This document shows, piece after piece, positions 15,545 through 24,143 of a stretch of 37,984 bases of DNA (its first letter is position 1; the number at the start of each line of letters is the position of its first letter). Source of the DNA: an uncultured Bacilli bacterium (GTDB lineage Bacteria > Bacillota_I > Bacilli_A > RF39 > UBA660). Position numbers and translations under genes: made by a program. The DNA is taken from positions 1 through 37,984 of the forward strand of contig CALVRN010000009.1 in NCBI GenBank assembly GCA_944358675.1. The letters are read 5' to 3'. Below the pieces are notes generated by a model. That model was given only the letters and a program-made list of their open reading frames with translations. It was not told where the DNA came from and ran no database searches.

Positions 15545-16043
15545 TTAATTTAATAACAGTTGTAGTAATTAGGTCAACAATAAATAATATAGTGAGTATT
15601 ATAGTTATAAATTTAGGGGTTTTCTCTTCTAATTTATCTATTATTGGTTTTACAAAATAAATTATAAGAATACTAGCGATACCCCAGACTAATGACATTT
15701 CTAATGCTACATATTTTCCGATATTATATTTATAATGTTTATAATTCCAAAGTGTTTCATGAAATAGGTTTTCAATTAATATTCCACCTAACCATTCAAT
15801 TAGAGTTAAAACTATTGTTAAAATTATAAATGTAACTACCGTTTCTATTAATCTACTTTTATGCATGTTTTTAAATATTTTTCTTGATATAATTATTGTT
15901 AATATGGCTCCAAAACCATAAACTGGTGTCCAAGGTCCATATAAAATTCCACTAGAAAAATGACCTGAAACTATTAAAGTAAATATACCTTCTATAATAA
16001 AACCTAAAATGGAATAAATAAAAAAACAATTAATTAAGTACAT
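15540..16043 (-). CDS. CmpB-like membrane protein (putative ABC-transporter type IV, PF06541-like)
   Basis: A 167-residue protein with five or six membrane helices and the family marks SSGILYGPWTPVYGFGA, LIEWLGGILIE and MSLVWGIASILI. It belongs to the small integral membrane family annotated as putative ABC-transporter type IV / CmpB; transport has not been demonstrated for most members. The ATG at 16043 follows GGTGATTA, whereas the frame's first ATG four codons earlier is part of that site. Located 38 bases after ychF and next to the RT remnant, so probably in the ychF transcript. Confidence 0.85.
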   Translation of the reverse strand: MYLINCFFIYSILGFIIEGIFTLIVSGHFSSGILYGPWTPVYGFGAILTIIISRKIFKNMHKSRLIETVVTFIILTIVLTLIEWLGGILIENLFHETLWNYKHYKYNIGKYVALEMSLVWGIASILIIYFVKPIIDKLEEKTPKFITIILTILFIVDLITTTVIKLK

Positions 16044-16081
16044 ATTAATCACCATTATTAATATGTCTTTTTTAATTGTTT

Positions 16082-17179
16082 TTAAACGTTAAATCTAAAG
16101 TGACATATGTCGCCATCTTGCATAACGTAGTCTTTACCTTCTAATCTTAATCTTCCAGCTTCTTTAACTTTTAATTCTGTTCCATATTTTTTTAAATCAT
16201 CAAAGCTCATAATTTCCGCTTTAATGAATCCTTTTTGGAAGTCGGTATGAATTATACCTGCACACTGCGGAGCTTTCATTCCTTGTTTATAAGTCCAAGC
16301 TCTAACTTCATCTGGACCTGCTGTTAAGTAGGTTGATAGTCCTAATAATTTATAAGATGATTTTATTAATTTATCTAAACCACTTTCTTCGATACCTAAG
16401 TCATTTAAAAATTCCTTTTTATCTTCATCATCTAATTCAGCTAATTCTGCTTCTATTTTAGCACATATTACAACTACTTCTGCTTGTTCTTTAGATGCAT
16501 ATTCTTTTAATGTTTTTACATATTCATTTTCAGTTGTTATTTCATCTTCGTTAACATTTGCGACATAGATGATTGGTTTTAAAGTTAATAAATTAAATGG
16601 TTTTAAGATTTTTAATTCTTCTTCAGTCAAATTTAAGTTTCTTGGATTAATATTCTTTTCTAAATTTTCTTTTAGTTTTTCTAATAATTCTGCTTCTTTC
16701 ATGGCTTCTTTGTCATTGGCTAATCTGGCTTTTTTGCCCATTCTACCTAATCTATTTTCAATTACTTCTAAATCAGCTAATTCTAATTCAACGTTTATTA
16801 CTGAGGCATCTCTAATTGGATCAACGTTACCAGATACATGGGTAACATTTGGATCTTCAAAACATCTGACAACTTCACATATAGCATCTACTTCTCTTAT
16901 ATGAGATAAGAATTTATTTCCTAATCCTTCACCTTTAGAAGCACCTTCTACTAATCCTGCAATATCGGTAAATTCAAAGGTTGCGGGAATTGTTTTTTTG
17001 GGTTTATATAAGTTTTCTAAAAACGTTACTCTTTCATCTGGAACAGTAACCATTCCGACATTAGGTTCTATTGTTGCGAAAGGGTAGTTAGCCGCTAAAA
17101 TATTTTGTTTTGTTATAGCATTAAATAAAGTTGATTTTCCAACATTAGGTAGACCTACGATTCCTGCTGTTAAACTCAT
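16082..17179 (-). CDS. ychF: Ribosome-binding ATPase YchF (OLA1 subfamily)
   Basis: A 365-residue Obg-related P-loop protein. Walker A GLPNVGKST is at residues 8-16, switch regions include DIAGLVEGASKGEGLGN (about 69-85), a coiled-coil insert covers about 135-200, and the TGS/DUF933 C-terminus contains TAGPDEVRAWTYKQG, FQKGFIKAEI and DGDICHFRFNV. YchF binds ribosomes and prefers ATP to GTP. The start has GGTGAT upstream. In Bacillus ychF lies between the parAB region and rpsF, the same relative order as here. Confidence 0.97.
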   Translation of the reverse strand: MSLTAGIVGLPNVGKSTLFNAITKQNILAANYPFATIEPNVGMVTVPDERVTFLENLYKPKKTIPATFEFTDIAGLVEGASKGEGLGNKFLSHIREVDAICEVVRCFEDPNVTHVSGNVDPIRDASVINVELELADLEVIENRLGRMGKKARLANDKEAMKEAELLEKLKENLEKNINPRNLNLTEEELKILKPFNLLTLKPIIYVANVNEDEITTENEYVKTLKEYASKEQAEVVVICAKIEAELAELDDEDKKEFLNDLGIEESGLDKLIKSSYKLLGLSTYLTAGPDEVRAWTYKQGMKAPQCAGIIHTDFQKGFIKAEIMSFDDLKKYGTELKVKEAGRLRLEGKDYVMQDGDICHFRFNV

Positions 17180-17197
17180 TATTCATCACCAGTAGAT

Positions 17198-17203
17198 ATT
17201 ATA
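17198..17203 (-). promoter_or_regulatory. -10 box of ychF
   Basis: TATAAT on minus, 19 bases upstream of the ATG; the -35 region is A/T-rich without a clear hexamer. Confidence 0.5.
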
Positions 17204-17311
17204 CTATAATTTGTGTTTTTTTTAAAGAAAACATAAAAAGTTAATTTTTTTTAATTAAATAAAAAGGAAATGTGGAATAAACGTCGTATGTTATACATAG
17301 AAGGTGAATAT

Positions 17312-17503
17312 ATGACAGAAGAATTTGTAATTGATGCAATTAATTTAGTAAGAAAATATAAAAGTGAAACTAGTACAATCGAAATTAAATCTAGAGCATA
17401 CATTTCTTCCAACATCATTAAACCTTTAATTAATGATGGTAAACTTGATTATGTAAATAAAAAAAGAGCGAACGCTAAAAATCAAAAGTATATAACAAAA
17501 TAA
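17312..17503 (+). pseudogene. Small winged-helix fragment, probably an internally deleted AlbA_2/AAA_4-type protein
   Basis: A 63-residue frame with a good AAGGTGA site before its ATG. The first half (EFVIDAINLVRKYKSETSTI followed by EIKSR) resembles the start of AlbA_2 (divergent AAA_4) putative DNA-binding proteins, where ExxTIEIKxA opens the domain. The second half (IIKPLINDGKLDYVNKKRAN, then KNQKYITK) resembles the C-terminal winged helix of the same proteins. The several hundred residues that normally lie between are missing, and the join at SRAYIS is in frame. I infer an internal deletion; a genuine small regulator is possible. It is one of few plus-strand genes here and is followed by tandem repeats. 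Confidence 0.55.
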
Positions 17504-17573
17504 CGTTGGTCACAATTACTAAAATATATTTACATGTGTATCACATTTCAAATTTGGTGTATTACATTTGCGC

Positions 17574-17621
17574 AAGTTGAAGATCAAAATAGTGTGTAAG
17601 TCAAAGACCAAAATAGTGTGC
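17574..17621. repeat. Two tandem 24-bp repeats
   Basis: Copies at 17574-17597 and 17598-17621 agree at 20 of 24 positions and share CAAAATAGTGTG; a third copy starts with AAGTC and stops. They lie between the winged-helix fragment and the lysozyme gene and could be the end of a lost transposable element, since some IS families carry such internal terminal repeats. No transposase is present. Confidence 0.75.
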
Positions 17622-17642
17622 AAGTCTGTTGAGGTATAAAAG

Positions 17643-17676
17643 AAAAATAAAAGTTCTAGTTTTCGCTAGAACTTTT
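17643..17676 (-). terminator. Terminator of the GH25 lysozyme gene
   Basis: On minus a perfect 11-bp stem (AAAAGTTCTAG with CTAGAACTTTT), six-base loop, then ATTTTT. The lysozyme TAG (17656-17658) is inside the stem. Confidence 0.88.
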
Positions 17677-18900
17677 ATACAAGATATCTATATCAACATA
17701 TCCATCAATACCATCTATTTTTCCGTCATCACACATTTGCCACATGAAATATTCACCATCATAATTTGTTTGATCAGTATAATGTGCTAGCCAAACTGGG
17801 GCTGTATGATATTTCCATATTGCGTTCAAATAATTTTTACTACCATATAAGACACCTTCATATCCAGCATCATTTATGGTTTCGATAAATGAATTTGCTA
17901 CTTCATTTAAGCCAAATATACTTAATTCCATTTGATTAAATGAATCAAAGCTTTCAAAGTCAAAGACAACAGGTAATGATATTTCATAATTTTTAATTTG
18001 TTTGATTACCCAGTTAGCTTGTTTTTGAGCTTCTTTTTTACTATCGGCATATGAATAGAAATATACACCAACTTTTAAATCATTTTCTAAAGCATTTTCA
18101 ATATTTTGCTTAAATGTTGGATCTAGTACATAATCACCACCTGTACCACTTTGACTACCAACTCTTATCATAACAAATGATGCGCCAGCATTCTTAACTT
18201 TACTAAAATCAATGTCACCTTGCCATTTAGATACATCGATACCAATTTCATTATCATCATTTTTGTAGTTATTTAAAATTTCAGTAAAATCTGTATACTC
18301 TGGCTCTGATGGTTCGGTAGGGGTGGTAGTGGTATTATTTTCAGTAATAACTGGTTCATATACTGTTAAAGAAAATTCTTTTTGAAAGGTATTACCACTA
18401 TTATCTTTAGCAATATATTCTAAAGGGTAAGTACCAGGGGTGTTAATATCATATTCTCCATTTATTTCACAAGAAGGTTTGCTATCATAATTATCCACAC
18501 ACATAATTTTATTTTGTAAGTCAATGTCTGTTCCTACTTTTGTATTATAGTTATTACTTAACCAAACTAGAGGCTTTTCTGTATCTACTATTTCTATTTC
18601 AAAGGTTCCTCTTCTTTTTTTATTATCTTTATTTAAGTAGATAAATTCTAATTTTTGTTTACCTATTTTTTTATTATTTATTTTTGGCTCTTCAATTATT
18701 TTACCTTCTATGGTTTCTATATAATCTTCGATGTTGGCTTTGGTATAAACTTCAGTTTTTAAACCTCTTTTTAAGGTAAAACCACTATTATCATCAACTA
18801 TTCTATTGTTTAGATAAATGATTAAACCAATTGTAGCTATTATTATAAGTAATATAATGATAAATATTATTAATTTTTTCTTACTTATTCTTTTAGACAT
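17656..18900 (-). CDS. Membrane-anchored GH25 lysozyme with Ig-like stalk
   Basis: A 414-residue cell-surface protein: an N-terminal membrane helix (about residues 9-29), a stalk with a DUF5011/Ig-like repeat (DTEKPLVWLSN through NTPGTYPLEYIAKDNSGN), a Thr/Pro/Glu linker near 190-200, and a C-terminal GH25 catalytic domain (about 215-405). GH25 lysozymes cut the beta-1,4 bond of MurNAc-GlcNAc. The active-site motifs GIDVSKWQGDID, MIRVG, VYFYSYA, LPVVFDFESF and VWLAHYT are intact. It is bound to the cell rather than free, so wall remodelling is likelier than killing of competitors. SD is AAGGATGTGG. Confidence 0.93.
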   Translation of the reverse strand: MSKRISKKKLIIFIIILLIIIATIGLIIYLNNRIVDDNSGFTLKRGLKTEVYTKANIEDYIETIEGKIIEEPKINNKKIGKQKLEFIYLNKDNKKRRGTFEIEIVDTEKPLVWLSNNYNTKVGTDIDLQNKIMCVDNYDSKPSCEINGEYDINTPGTYPLEYIAKDNSGNTFQKEFSLTVYEPVITENNTTTTPTEPSEPEYTDFTEILNNYKNDDNEIGIDVSKWQGDIDFSKVKNAGASFVMIRVGSQSGTGGDYVLDPTFKQNIENALENDLKVGVYFYSYADSKKEAQKQANWVIKQIKNYEISLPVVFDFESFDSFNQMELSIFGLNEVANSFIETINDAGYEGVLYGSKNYLNAIWKYHTAPVWLAHYTDQTNYDGEYFMWQMCDDGKIDGIDGYVDIDILYKSSSEN

Positions 18901-18936
18901 ATAACCACATCCTTACCATTATTTTATCAAATAATA

Positions 18937-18968
18937 ATAAAAACTCCAACTATAAAGTTGGAGCTGCA
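18937..18968 (-). terminator. Terminator of the abgT-like gene
   Basis: On minus CTCCAACTT pairs with AGTTGGAG around TAT, followed by five Ts. The transporter's TAG (18950-18952) lies in the loop. Confidence 0.88.
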
Positions 18969-20467
18969 GCAGTTGGTCCTAAAGGTAAACCAATGACAAA
19001 GAAACCGATTACAATTATAAACCACACTACGGCAAATATTAAAGCTGTTGGTCTTAATAATTTTAATGTTCCAAAAACTGTAATTTTATTACTTTCTTTA
19101 TTGTTGTATTTTTCTAGGAAGGCAAGCATTACGATGAAGTATACAAAGAATGGAGTCATGCCTTTTCCAACACTATCAGCAGCTTTAAATATAAATTGAG
19201 TAAAGTCAGGGGTGATGTTGGCTTTCATGAATAGTGGAACTAAAATAGGGGAAGCTAAAGTCCATTTGGTAATGGCATCTGGTATTAAGAAAGACATTAA
19301 TATGATAGCTAAGAACATAGTTACAATTAATGGAATACCAGTAAACTCTAAATTACTCATAAATGAAATTAACCAAGAGGCAACGACTGTTCCTAAATTA
19401 GTCCAGTTTAAAATACTTACAAGTAATGATGCGAAGAACATTAAAATGAACATATATCCTAGATTATCAAATTCTTTTGATAATCCTACACTAAAGTCAT
19501 TTGTGTTTTTAATGTTTTTAGATATAAATCCATAAATTCCTGAACAAATCATCATTATTATTAAGAAAACAAAAGCAAAGGCATCAGTAAATGGGGCATC
19601 TGGTCCAAGTAACTGGGCGACATAATCTGATTGAGTTGTATCTAGTAATATTCCTGATCCAGGTAAACCTGGGATTATTGTATAAATAAATACTAACATT
19701 AAAATTACAAAAGCAATACCACTAAATAATAAACCTTTTTTAGATATTACTAATTCATCTTCTTCTTTAATTGATTCTTTAACTTTTGGTCTTAATATAT
19801 TTTCGACAATTAAGGTTCCTATTATAGATAGGATAAAGGTTGCGGCAACCATAGCATATGAATTAGACCATGCATTGAAGACATAGTTTTCATCGACATC
19901 AACTACAGCAGCTGCTCTTGTAAGTAACCCTAATTGATAATCATCATAATTAAATACTAATCCAGCTCCATATCCCATACTGACACCGATAAATGCGGTT
20001 AGAATACCAAGCATGGAGTTTCTACCTAAATATTGATAAATTACTGCCGTAAGTGGCAATACTAAAATAAATCCATATTCTCCTAAAAAAGATGATACAA
20101 TTCCAGCAAATAAAGTTAAGAAGGTAACTACTCCTGGTTTTAATTTTCTAAAAGGAGTGAATACAGCTTTGAATAATCCACTAGCTTTACCAATTGATAC
20201 AGCCATTAGAGATATAATTAATAGTACTAATGGTTCAAATGTTTTAAATGTATCAACTGGGGAAGAAAAGAAATATTTTAATCCTTCTTCTGAAAAGACA
20301 CTTCGAACGGTTACCATTGATGTTTCTAGACTTTGATTGTTTATTCTAGTGATTTCACCTTGAACTCCTAAAGCTGAACATATGGCACTTATAATCATTA
20401 TTGATATTGTTAAAATAATAATGGTTATAACCGGTCCTAATAATAGCTTTTTTTTCTTCTTTTTCAT
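18950..20467 (-). CDS. AbgT family transporter
   Basis: A 505-residue inner-membrane protein with about 11 hydrophobic segments and AbgT family motifs: LMAVSIGKASGLFKA, FAGIVSSFLGEYGFILVLPL, GRNSMLGILTAFIGVSMGYGAG, the N(S)YAMVAATF region and, in the C-terminal half, FLIPDAITKWTLASPILVPL. AbgT proteins carry p-aminobenzoyl-glutamate or export sulfonamides; the substrate here is not known. SD is AAGGAGG. It starts 11 bases after the DUF951 gene, so it is likely the last gene of the parA-parB-mscS-DUF951 transcript, an addition not seen in Bacillus. Confidence 0.92.
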   Translation of the reverse strand: MKKKKKKLLLGPVITIIILTISIMIISAICSALGVQGEITRINNQSLETSMVTVRSVFSEEGLKYFFSSPVDTFKTFEPLVLLIISLMAVSIGKASGLFKAVFTPFRKLKPGVVTFLTLFAGIVSSFLGEYGFILVLPLTAVIYQYLGRNSMLGILTAFIGVSMGYGAGLVFNYDDYQLGLLTRAAAVVDVDENYVFNAWSNSYAMVAATFILSIIGTLIVENILRPKVKESIKEEDELVISKKGLLFSGIAFVILMLVFIYTIIPGLPGSGILLDTTQSDYVAQLLGPDAPFTDAFAFVFLIIMMICSGIYGFISKNIKNTNDFSVGLSKEFDNLGYMFILMFFASLLVSILNWTNLGTVVASWLISFMSNLEFTGIPLIVTMFLAIILMSFLIPDAITKWTLASPILVPLFMKANITPDFTQFIFKAADSVGKGMTPFFVYFIVMLAFLEKYNNKESNKITVFGTLKLLRPTALIFAVVWFIIVIGFFVIGLPLGPTAAAPTL

Positions 20468-20478
20468 AGCTGTCCTCC

Positions 20479-20661
20479 TTAAATTTTTATTATTTTTTTT
20501 ATTTTTTTATTAAATTCAATTCTAGGAAGCATAATACTACGACCACATCCTAGACATTTTATTTTTATATCAGCACCTAACCTTGTTATTTCCCATTCAT
20601 TATGTCCACATGGATGGGCTTTTTTCATTACTACTATACTACCTAATTTATATTCAGACAT
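20479..20661 (-). CDS. DUF951 family small protein
   Basis: A 60-residue protein (MSEYKLGSIVVMKKAHPCGH, NEWEITRLGADIKIKCLGCG, then RSIMLPRIEF). The KKAHPCG and CLGCGR pairs make a short zinc-ribbon-like motif, the hallmark of DUF951, a conserved protein of unknown function usually found between parB and ychF in Bacillota. The frame has ATGs four and five codons upstream, but the ATG at 20661 overlaps the mscS stop by 8 bases and gives the standard family N-terminus. Confidence 0.92.
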   Translation of the reverse strand: MSEYKLGSIVVMKKAHPCGHNEWEITRLGADIKIKCLGCGRSIMLPRIEFNKKIKKIIKI

Positions 20662-21442
20662 TATGAACATCAATCTTATTATAAGATAAGGTTAGGTTGT
20701 TTTTTTCTGCTTCTTTTAATACTTCTTTTAATAAAATTCTATTAAATTCAAAGTTTTTCATGGCACTTACTTCAGCTTCAACGCGGTATACAACAGAATC
20801 ATTATTTAATTCTTCAATACCTAATATTGTTACTGGTTTTTTTAGATAAGTGACTTTTTTACTTGCATTATCAATAGCTGTTTGCAGTACATTTTCAGCT
20901 TGTTCAATGCTATTATCGTATGAAAGGCCAATATCAACTACACATATAGCGGACATTAAGCTATAGTTAATTACTTCACTTATGTTTCTATTGGCAATTA
21001 TTTTTACTTCACCAGTATAGGCTCTTATTTTGGTGATTTTCATACCCAAATAAATAACATTACCTCTAAAGCCATTTATCTCTATGTTGTCACCGACTTT
21101 AAATTGGTCTTCTGTTAAAATATCAGCTCCACCAATAAAGTCTTTTATCATATCTTGCATAGCTAAACCAGCGACAGCCCCGGCAACTCCTAATGAAGCA
21201 ACTAGGGCTTTAGTATCGACACCCCAAGTGGCTAGAATCATAAGTAATGCAATTACAAGTATGACATATTTAGCAACGTTTGTTAAAATTGTTAATAGAG
21301 TTAAAGCTTTTTTATTTGAACGACGTCTTGCTTTACTTAGAAAAACACGGCTAATAAGTTGTTTTATGGCCATGTAGAAAAGAAAAGCAAAAAATATTAT
21401 ACATATTGTTGTAACTACTTCTTTAGTTAATATTTTTTCCAT
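20654..21442 (-). CDS. MscS family mechanosensitive channel
   Basis: A 262-residue small-conductance mechanosensitive channel. Three membrane helices occupy residues 1-110: the pore-lining helix is LVASLGVAGAVAGLAMQDMI with the Ala/Gly packing pattern, and the cytosolic beta domain follows (FKVGDNIEINGFRGNVIYLG, then ITKIRAYTGEVKIIANRNIS). Such channels release solutes on osmotic downshock. It begins 4 bases after parB with AAAGGAGTAG upstream, and is followed by DUF951 with an overlap. A mscS gene next to parB is common in Bacillota. Confidence 0.95.
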   Translation of the reverse strand: MEKILTKEVVTTICIIFFAFLFYMAIKQLISRVFLSKARRRSNKKALTLLTILTNVAKYVILVIALLMILATWGVDTKALVASLGVAGAVAGLAMQDMIKDFIGGADILTEDQFKVGDNIEINGFRGNVIYLGMKITKIRAYTGEVKIIANRNISEVINYSLMSAICVVDIGLSYDNSIEQAENVLQTAIDNASKKVTYLKKPVTILGIEELNNDSVVYRVEAEVSAMKNFEFNRILLKEVLKEAEKNNLTLSYNKIDVHNV

Positions 21443-21446
21443 ACAA

Positions 21447-22322
21447 CTACTCCTTTATATTTAATATCTCTAATATTCTATTTAAATCAGCGGTATTAGT
21501 AAAGGAAATTTCTATTTTTTTCTCTTTAATTTTTACTTTTGTATCTAATTTATCTCTTAATAAATCTTGAACATATTGATATTCACTATTTTTTGGTTTT
21601 CTTAATGTTTGATGTTTTTTAGGAACATTTTCACTTTTTTCTTCAATGTCTCTTACGGTTAATCCTTTGTCTGTAATTTCTTCAGCCATTTTAACCATTT
21701 CATTTTTGTCTTCTAATTTACTTAAAGCTCTAGCATGACCCATGGTTAATTCTCCTTTGGTAATCATGTCTTGAACTTCTCCTGGAAGACGGAGCAAACC
21801 TAACATATTAGTGATATGGCTTCTACTTTTACTTACTTTTTTTGCTAACTGTTCTTGAGTAATATTCAATTTATCAATTAAACTTTTATATGCTTTGGCT
21901 TCTTCTAAAGCATTTAAGTCTTCTCTTTGCAGGTTTTCAAGTAAAGCTATTTCAGCCATTTTGTCATCACTTATTTGTCTAATGATTGCTGGAATTGTTT
22001 TTTTACCGGCTAGTTTACTTGCTCTTAATCTTCTTTCACCCGCAATTACATCATATCCTTTGATGCTCTTTTTAACGATTATTGGTTGAAAGACACCATT
22101 TTCTTTGATTGAATCAGCTAGTTCTTTTAATGCATCTTCATCAAAGATAGTTCTAGGTTGATATGGATTTGGTCTGATATCATCAACATTTAACTCAACT
22201 ATTTCTTCATGTTTTGTGTCTTCATATATGTTTTTTTCAAAATCACTAACATTGTTTACATTTAAGTTATCTAAATCAAATAATTGTTCTAGGCCTTTAC
22301 CTAGGGCTCTTCTACTTTCCAT
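21447..22322 (-). CDS. parB: Chromosome partitioning protein ParB/Spo0J
   Basis: A 291-residue ParB. RPNPYQPR (residues 50-57), GERRLRA (95-101) and ENLQRED (129-135) form the CTP-binding and clamp region; the helix-turn-helix around 155-175 (TQEQLAKKVSKSRSHITNML) reads parS; the C-terminal dimerisation region is short and basic. With ParA it organises the origin region and, in spore formers, helps control initiation. Its start overlaps parA by 11 bases and has AGAGGTGATT upstream. I found no convincing parS site in this window. Confidence 0.97.
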   Translation of the reverse strand: MESRRALGKGLEQLFDLDNLNVNNVSDFEKNIYEDTKHEEIVELNVDDIRPNPYQPRTIFDEDALKELADSIKENGVFQPIIVKKSIKGYDVIAGERRLRASKLAGKKTIPAIIRQISDDKMAEIALLENLQREDLNALEEAKAYKSLIDKLNITQEQLAKKVSKSRSHITNMLGLLRLPGEVQDMITKGELTMGHARALSKLEDKNEMVKMAEEITDKGLTVRDIEEKSENVPKKHQTLRKPKNSEYQYVQDLLRDKLDTKVKIKEKKIEISFTNTADLNRILEILNIKE

Positions 22323-23097
22323 TTCGAGAAATCACCTCTTTTGCTAAATTTATATAAGCTTCCGCACCACGGCTTTTTGGATCATAATAAATAATTGGTT
22401 TTCCATGACTTGGAGCTTCTGATAATCTAACTAATCTTGGTATTATTGTATCGTAAACTCTTTCTTTGAAGTAGCTTTTGATATCTTGAACAACTTCTAA
22501 TCCTAAATTAGTTCTATTATCTAACATTGTTAAAAGCACTCCTTCAATATCTAAAGTAGGGTTTAAGGTTTTTTGTGCAAGCATAATTGAATTTAGTAAT
22601 TGCATAATTCCTTCAAGGGCAAAAAATTCACATTGAACAGGAATAATTACTGAACTTGCGGATGTTAAAGCATTGGTTGTCAAAAGTCCAAGTGAAGGAG
22701 GGCAGTCAATGATTATATAATCAAAGATTTCTTTAGCTTCTTCTAATTTGTTTTTTAATTGTCTATTTTTAGAAAATTCAGGATCTAAACGACTTTTTTC
22801 AGCCAATTCTAAATCAGCACCTGCTAAACTAATTGTTGCAGGAATAATATAAAGATTTTTAAATTTTGTTTTCTTTATTACTTCTTTTAGTTCAGCTTCA
22901 TCAATTAATAAATCATATATACTTTTTTTTATATCACCTTTGTCAATTCCTAAACCTGTTGTACTATTTCCTTGTGGGTCTAAATCTATAAGTAGCGACC
23001 TTTTACCTAAATAGCCTAAAGATGCGGCTAAATTAATACTAGAAGTTGTTTTACCAACTCCACCTTTTTGATTGACAAGTGCAATTATTTTTCCCAT
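22312..23097 (-). CDS. parA: Chromosome partitioning ATPase ParA/Soj
   Basis: A 261-residue ParA/MinD-family ATPase. The deviant Walker A KGGVGKTTSS is at residues 10-19, Walker A' follows at LLIDLDPQGNSTTGLG, and Walker B is IIIDCPPSLG. It cooperates with ParB in origin segregation; in Bacillus, Soj also acts on DnaA. SD-like GGTGGT precedes the ATG. It is the first gene of the parA-parB-mscS-DUF951-abgT run; the nearest promoter is an extended -10 TGTTAAAAT at 23133-23141. Confidence 0.97.
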   Translation of the reverse strand: MGKIIALVNQKGGVGKTTSSINLAASLGYLGKRSLLIDLDPQGNSTTGLGIDKGDIKKSIYDLLIDEAELKEVIKKTKFKNLYIIPATISLAGADLELAEKSRLDPEFSKNRQLKNKLEEAKEIFDYIIIDCPPSLGLLTTNALTSASSVIIPVQCEFFALEGIMQLLNSIMLAQKTLNPTLDIEGVLLTMLDNRTNLGLEVVQDIKSYFKERVYDTIIPRLVRLSEAPSHGKPIIYYDPKSRGAEAYINLAKEVISRNGK

Positions 23098-23132
23098 TTA
23101 TACCACCAGTTTCTACATTTATAGCTATATAC

Positions 23133-23141
23133 ATTTTAACA
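23133..23141 (-). promoter_or_regulatory. Candidate extended -10 promoter of parA
   Basis: TGTTAAAAT on minus, 35 bases upstream of the ATG, with no strong -35. It follows the terminator of the upstream gene, so a promoter is needed in this 99-base gap. Confidence 0.5.
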
Positions 23142-23180
23142 CAACATGTAAAATAAATCTATGGTAAAAAGCTAGATATT

Positions 23181-23210
23181 AAAAAAATGCCTTATTTTAT
23201 TTAGCATTTT
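23181..23210 (-). terminator. Terminator of the two-TM protein gene
   Basis: On minus AAAATGC pairs with GCATTTT followed by TTT. The gene's TAA (23197-23199) is in the loop. Confidence 0.65.
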
Positions 23211-23532
23211 CTTTAATAATATTTTTCATTTTATCATACTGCTTGTATAAATATTGAACATTGTTTTCTAAGAAAAAGTAATGTCTTACATAGAAAAGTA
23301 AGAAAATTAAGGCAATATAAATTACAATAACAAATATCCATATTTGAGTAAATATCAATACTGATAGAAATAGAAATATTCCATAAGCTAAAGTTACTAA
23401 TAGATGGATAAGTCGTTCGTGCTGAAAAAATTCTATTTTTATTAAATGATTTTCAATATCTTTTTCAGTTATGTTTTTTTCTTCGATTTTTTTATCAATT
23501 TCTTTGACATATTCACTTAAGTATTCTCTCAT
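23197..23532 (-). CDS. Small membrane protein with two TM helices, unknown function
   Basis: A 111-residue protein: a charged N-terminal helix that may form a coiled coil (KEIDKKIEEKNITEKDIENH), two adjacent membrane helices (about residues 42-60 and 63-82), and a charged C-terminal helix (NNVQYLYKQYDKMKNIIKEN). No family is recognised and no catalytic motif is seen. SD is GAAGGTTGAT. It is divergent from the nitroreductase gene and monocistronic, ending in its own terminator before parA. A TATAAT in the 94-base divergent gap (on minus, GATATAATAAA) is the likely -10. Confidence 0.75.
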   Translation of the reverse strand: MREYLSEYVKEIDKKIEEKNITEKDIENHLIKIEFFQHERLIHLLVTLAYGIFLFLSVLIFTQIWIFVIVIYIALIFLLFYVRHYFFLENNVQYLYKQYDKMKNIIKENAK

Positions 23533-23626
23533 TTTATCAACCTTCTTTACTATTTATTTTTATTATATCATAAAAACTGGTTTTTATTTTAATTTGGTTA
23601 TATAATTAAAGTAGGAGAGTGATGAT

Positions 23627-24115
23627 ATGGATTTATTTGAAGCAATTGAAAAACGTTTTTCTAATAGAAAATATTTAGATAAACAGATAAGTGATGAAGA
23701 TTTAAATAAGATTTTGAAAGCGGGAATGCAGGCTCCAGTTGGTAGAGGAAAATATGAAGATATGCATATTACAGTTATTCAAAACAAAGATTTATTAGAT
23801 GAAATTAGTGGTTTAGCTGATAGAAGTGTATTTTATAATGCACCTACTTTGGTGATTATTTCAGCTCGTGATGATGGTCATGGTTTAGATAAAGAAAATA
23901 GTGCTTGTGTGGCTATGAACATGCTGCTTGCTGCGACTGCTTTAGGGCTAGGTTCTATTTATTTAAATTTGGTAATTGGTTTAATTAAGGAACATAAAGA
24001 AGTTTTAAATAAATTAAATTTACCAAAAGGATTTATTCCAATCGTTGGAGTTGGTCTTGGATATGCGGATGGAAGTCATTTTAAAGAACATTCTATTGAA
24101 ATAGATTATATGTAA
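23627..24115 (+). CDS. Nitroreductase family protein
   Basis: A 162-residue FMN-dependent oxidoreductase of the nitroreductase family. MDLFEAIEKRFSNRKY at the N-terminus gives the FMN phosphate-binding RxSxR-type motif, AGMQAPVGRG the second FMN contact, NMLLAATALGLGSIYL the central helix, and PIVGVGLGYADG the C-terminal strand. Members reduce nitro compounds, quinones or flavins with NAD(P)H; the true substrate is unknown. It is short for the family but complete. AGGAG precedes the ATG and TATAAT lies at 23601-23606. One of few plus-strand genes. Confidence 0.92.
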   Translation: MDLFEAIEKRFSNRKYLDKQISDEDLNKILKAGMQAPVGRGKYEDMHITVIQNKDLLDEISGLADRSVFYNAPTLVIISARDDGHGLDKENSACVAMNMLLAATALGLGSIYLNLVIGLIKEHKEVLNKLNLPKGFIPIVGVGLGYADGSHFKEHSIEIDYM

Positions 24116-24117
24116 AA

Positions 24118-24143
24118 ACAAGGATTTATTCCTTGCTTTTTTT
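24118..24143. terminator. Bidirectional terminator between nitroreductase and Rpn-like genes
   Basis: CAAGGA pairs with TCCTTG around TTTAT, with seven Ts after it on plus and a T-rich stretch on minus. The minus-strand gene's TAA (24126-24128) is in the loop. Confidence 0.82.

Noticed and set aside
15751-15764. TGTTTCATGAAATA as a parS site
   Set aside because: It lacks the central CG of the 16-bp parS (TGTTTCACGTGAAACA) and lies in coding sequence of the CmpB-like gene.
17270-17311. Upstream ATG (17270) as the start of the small winged-helix gene
   Set aside because: No ribosome binding site there; AAGGTGA lies right before the ATG at 17312.
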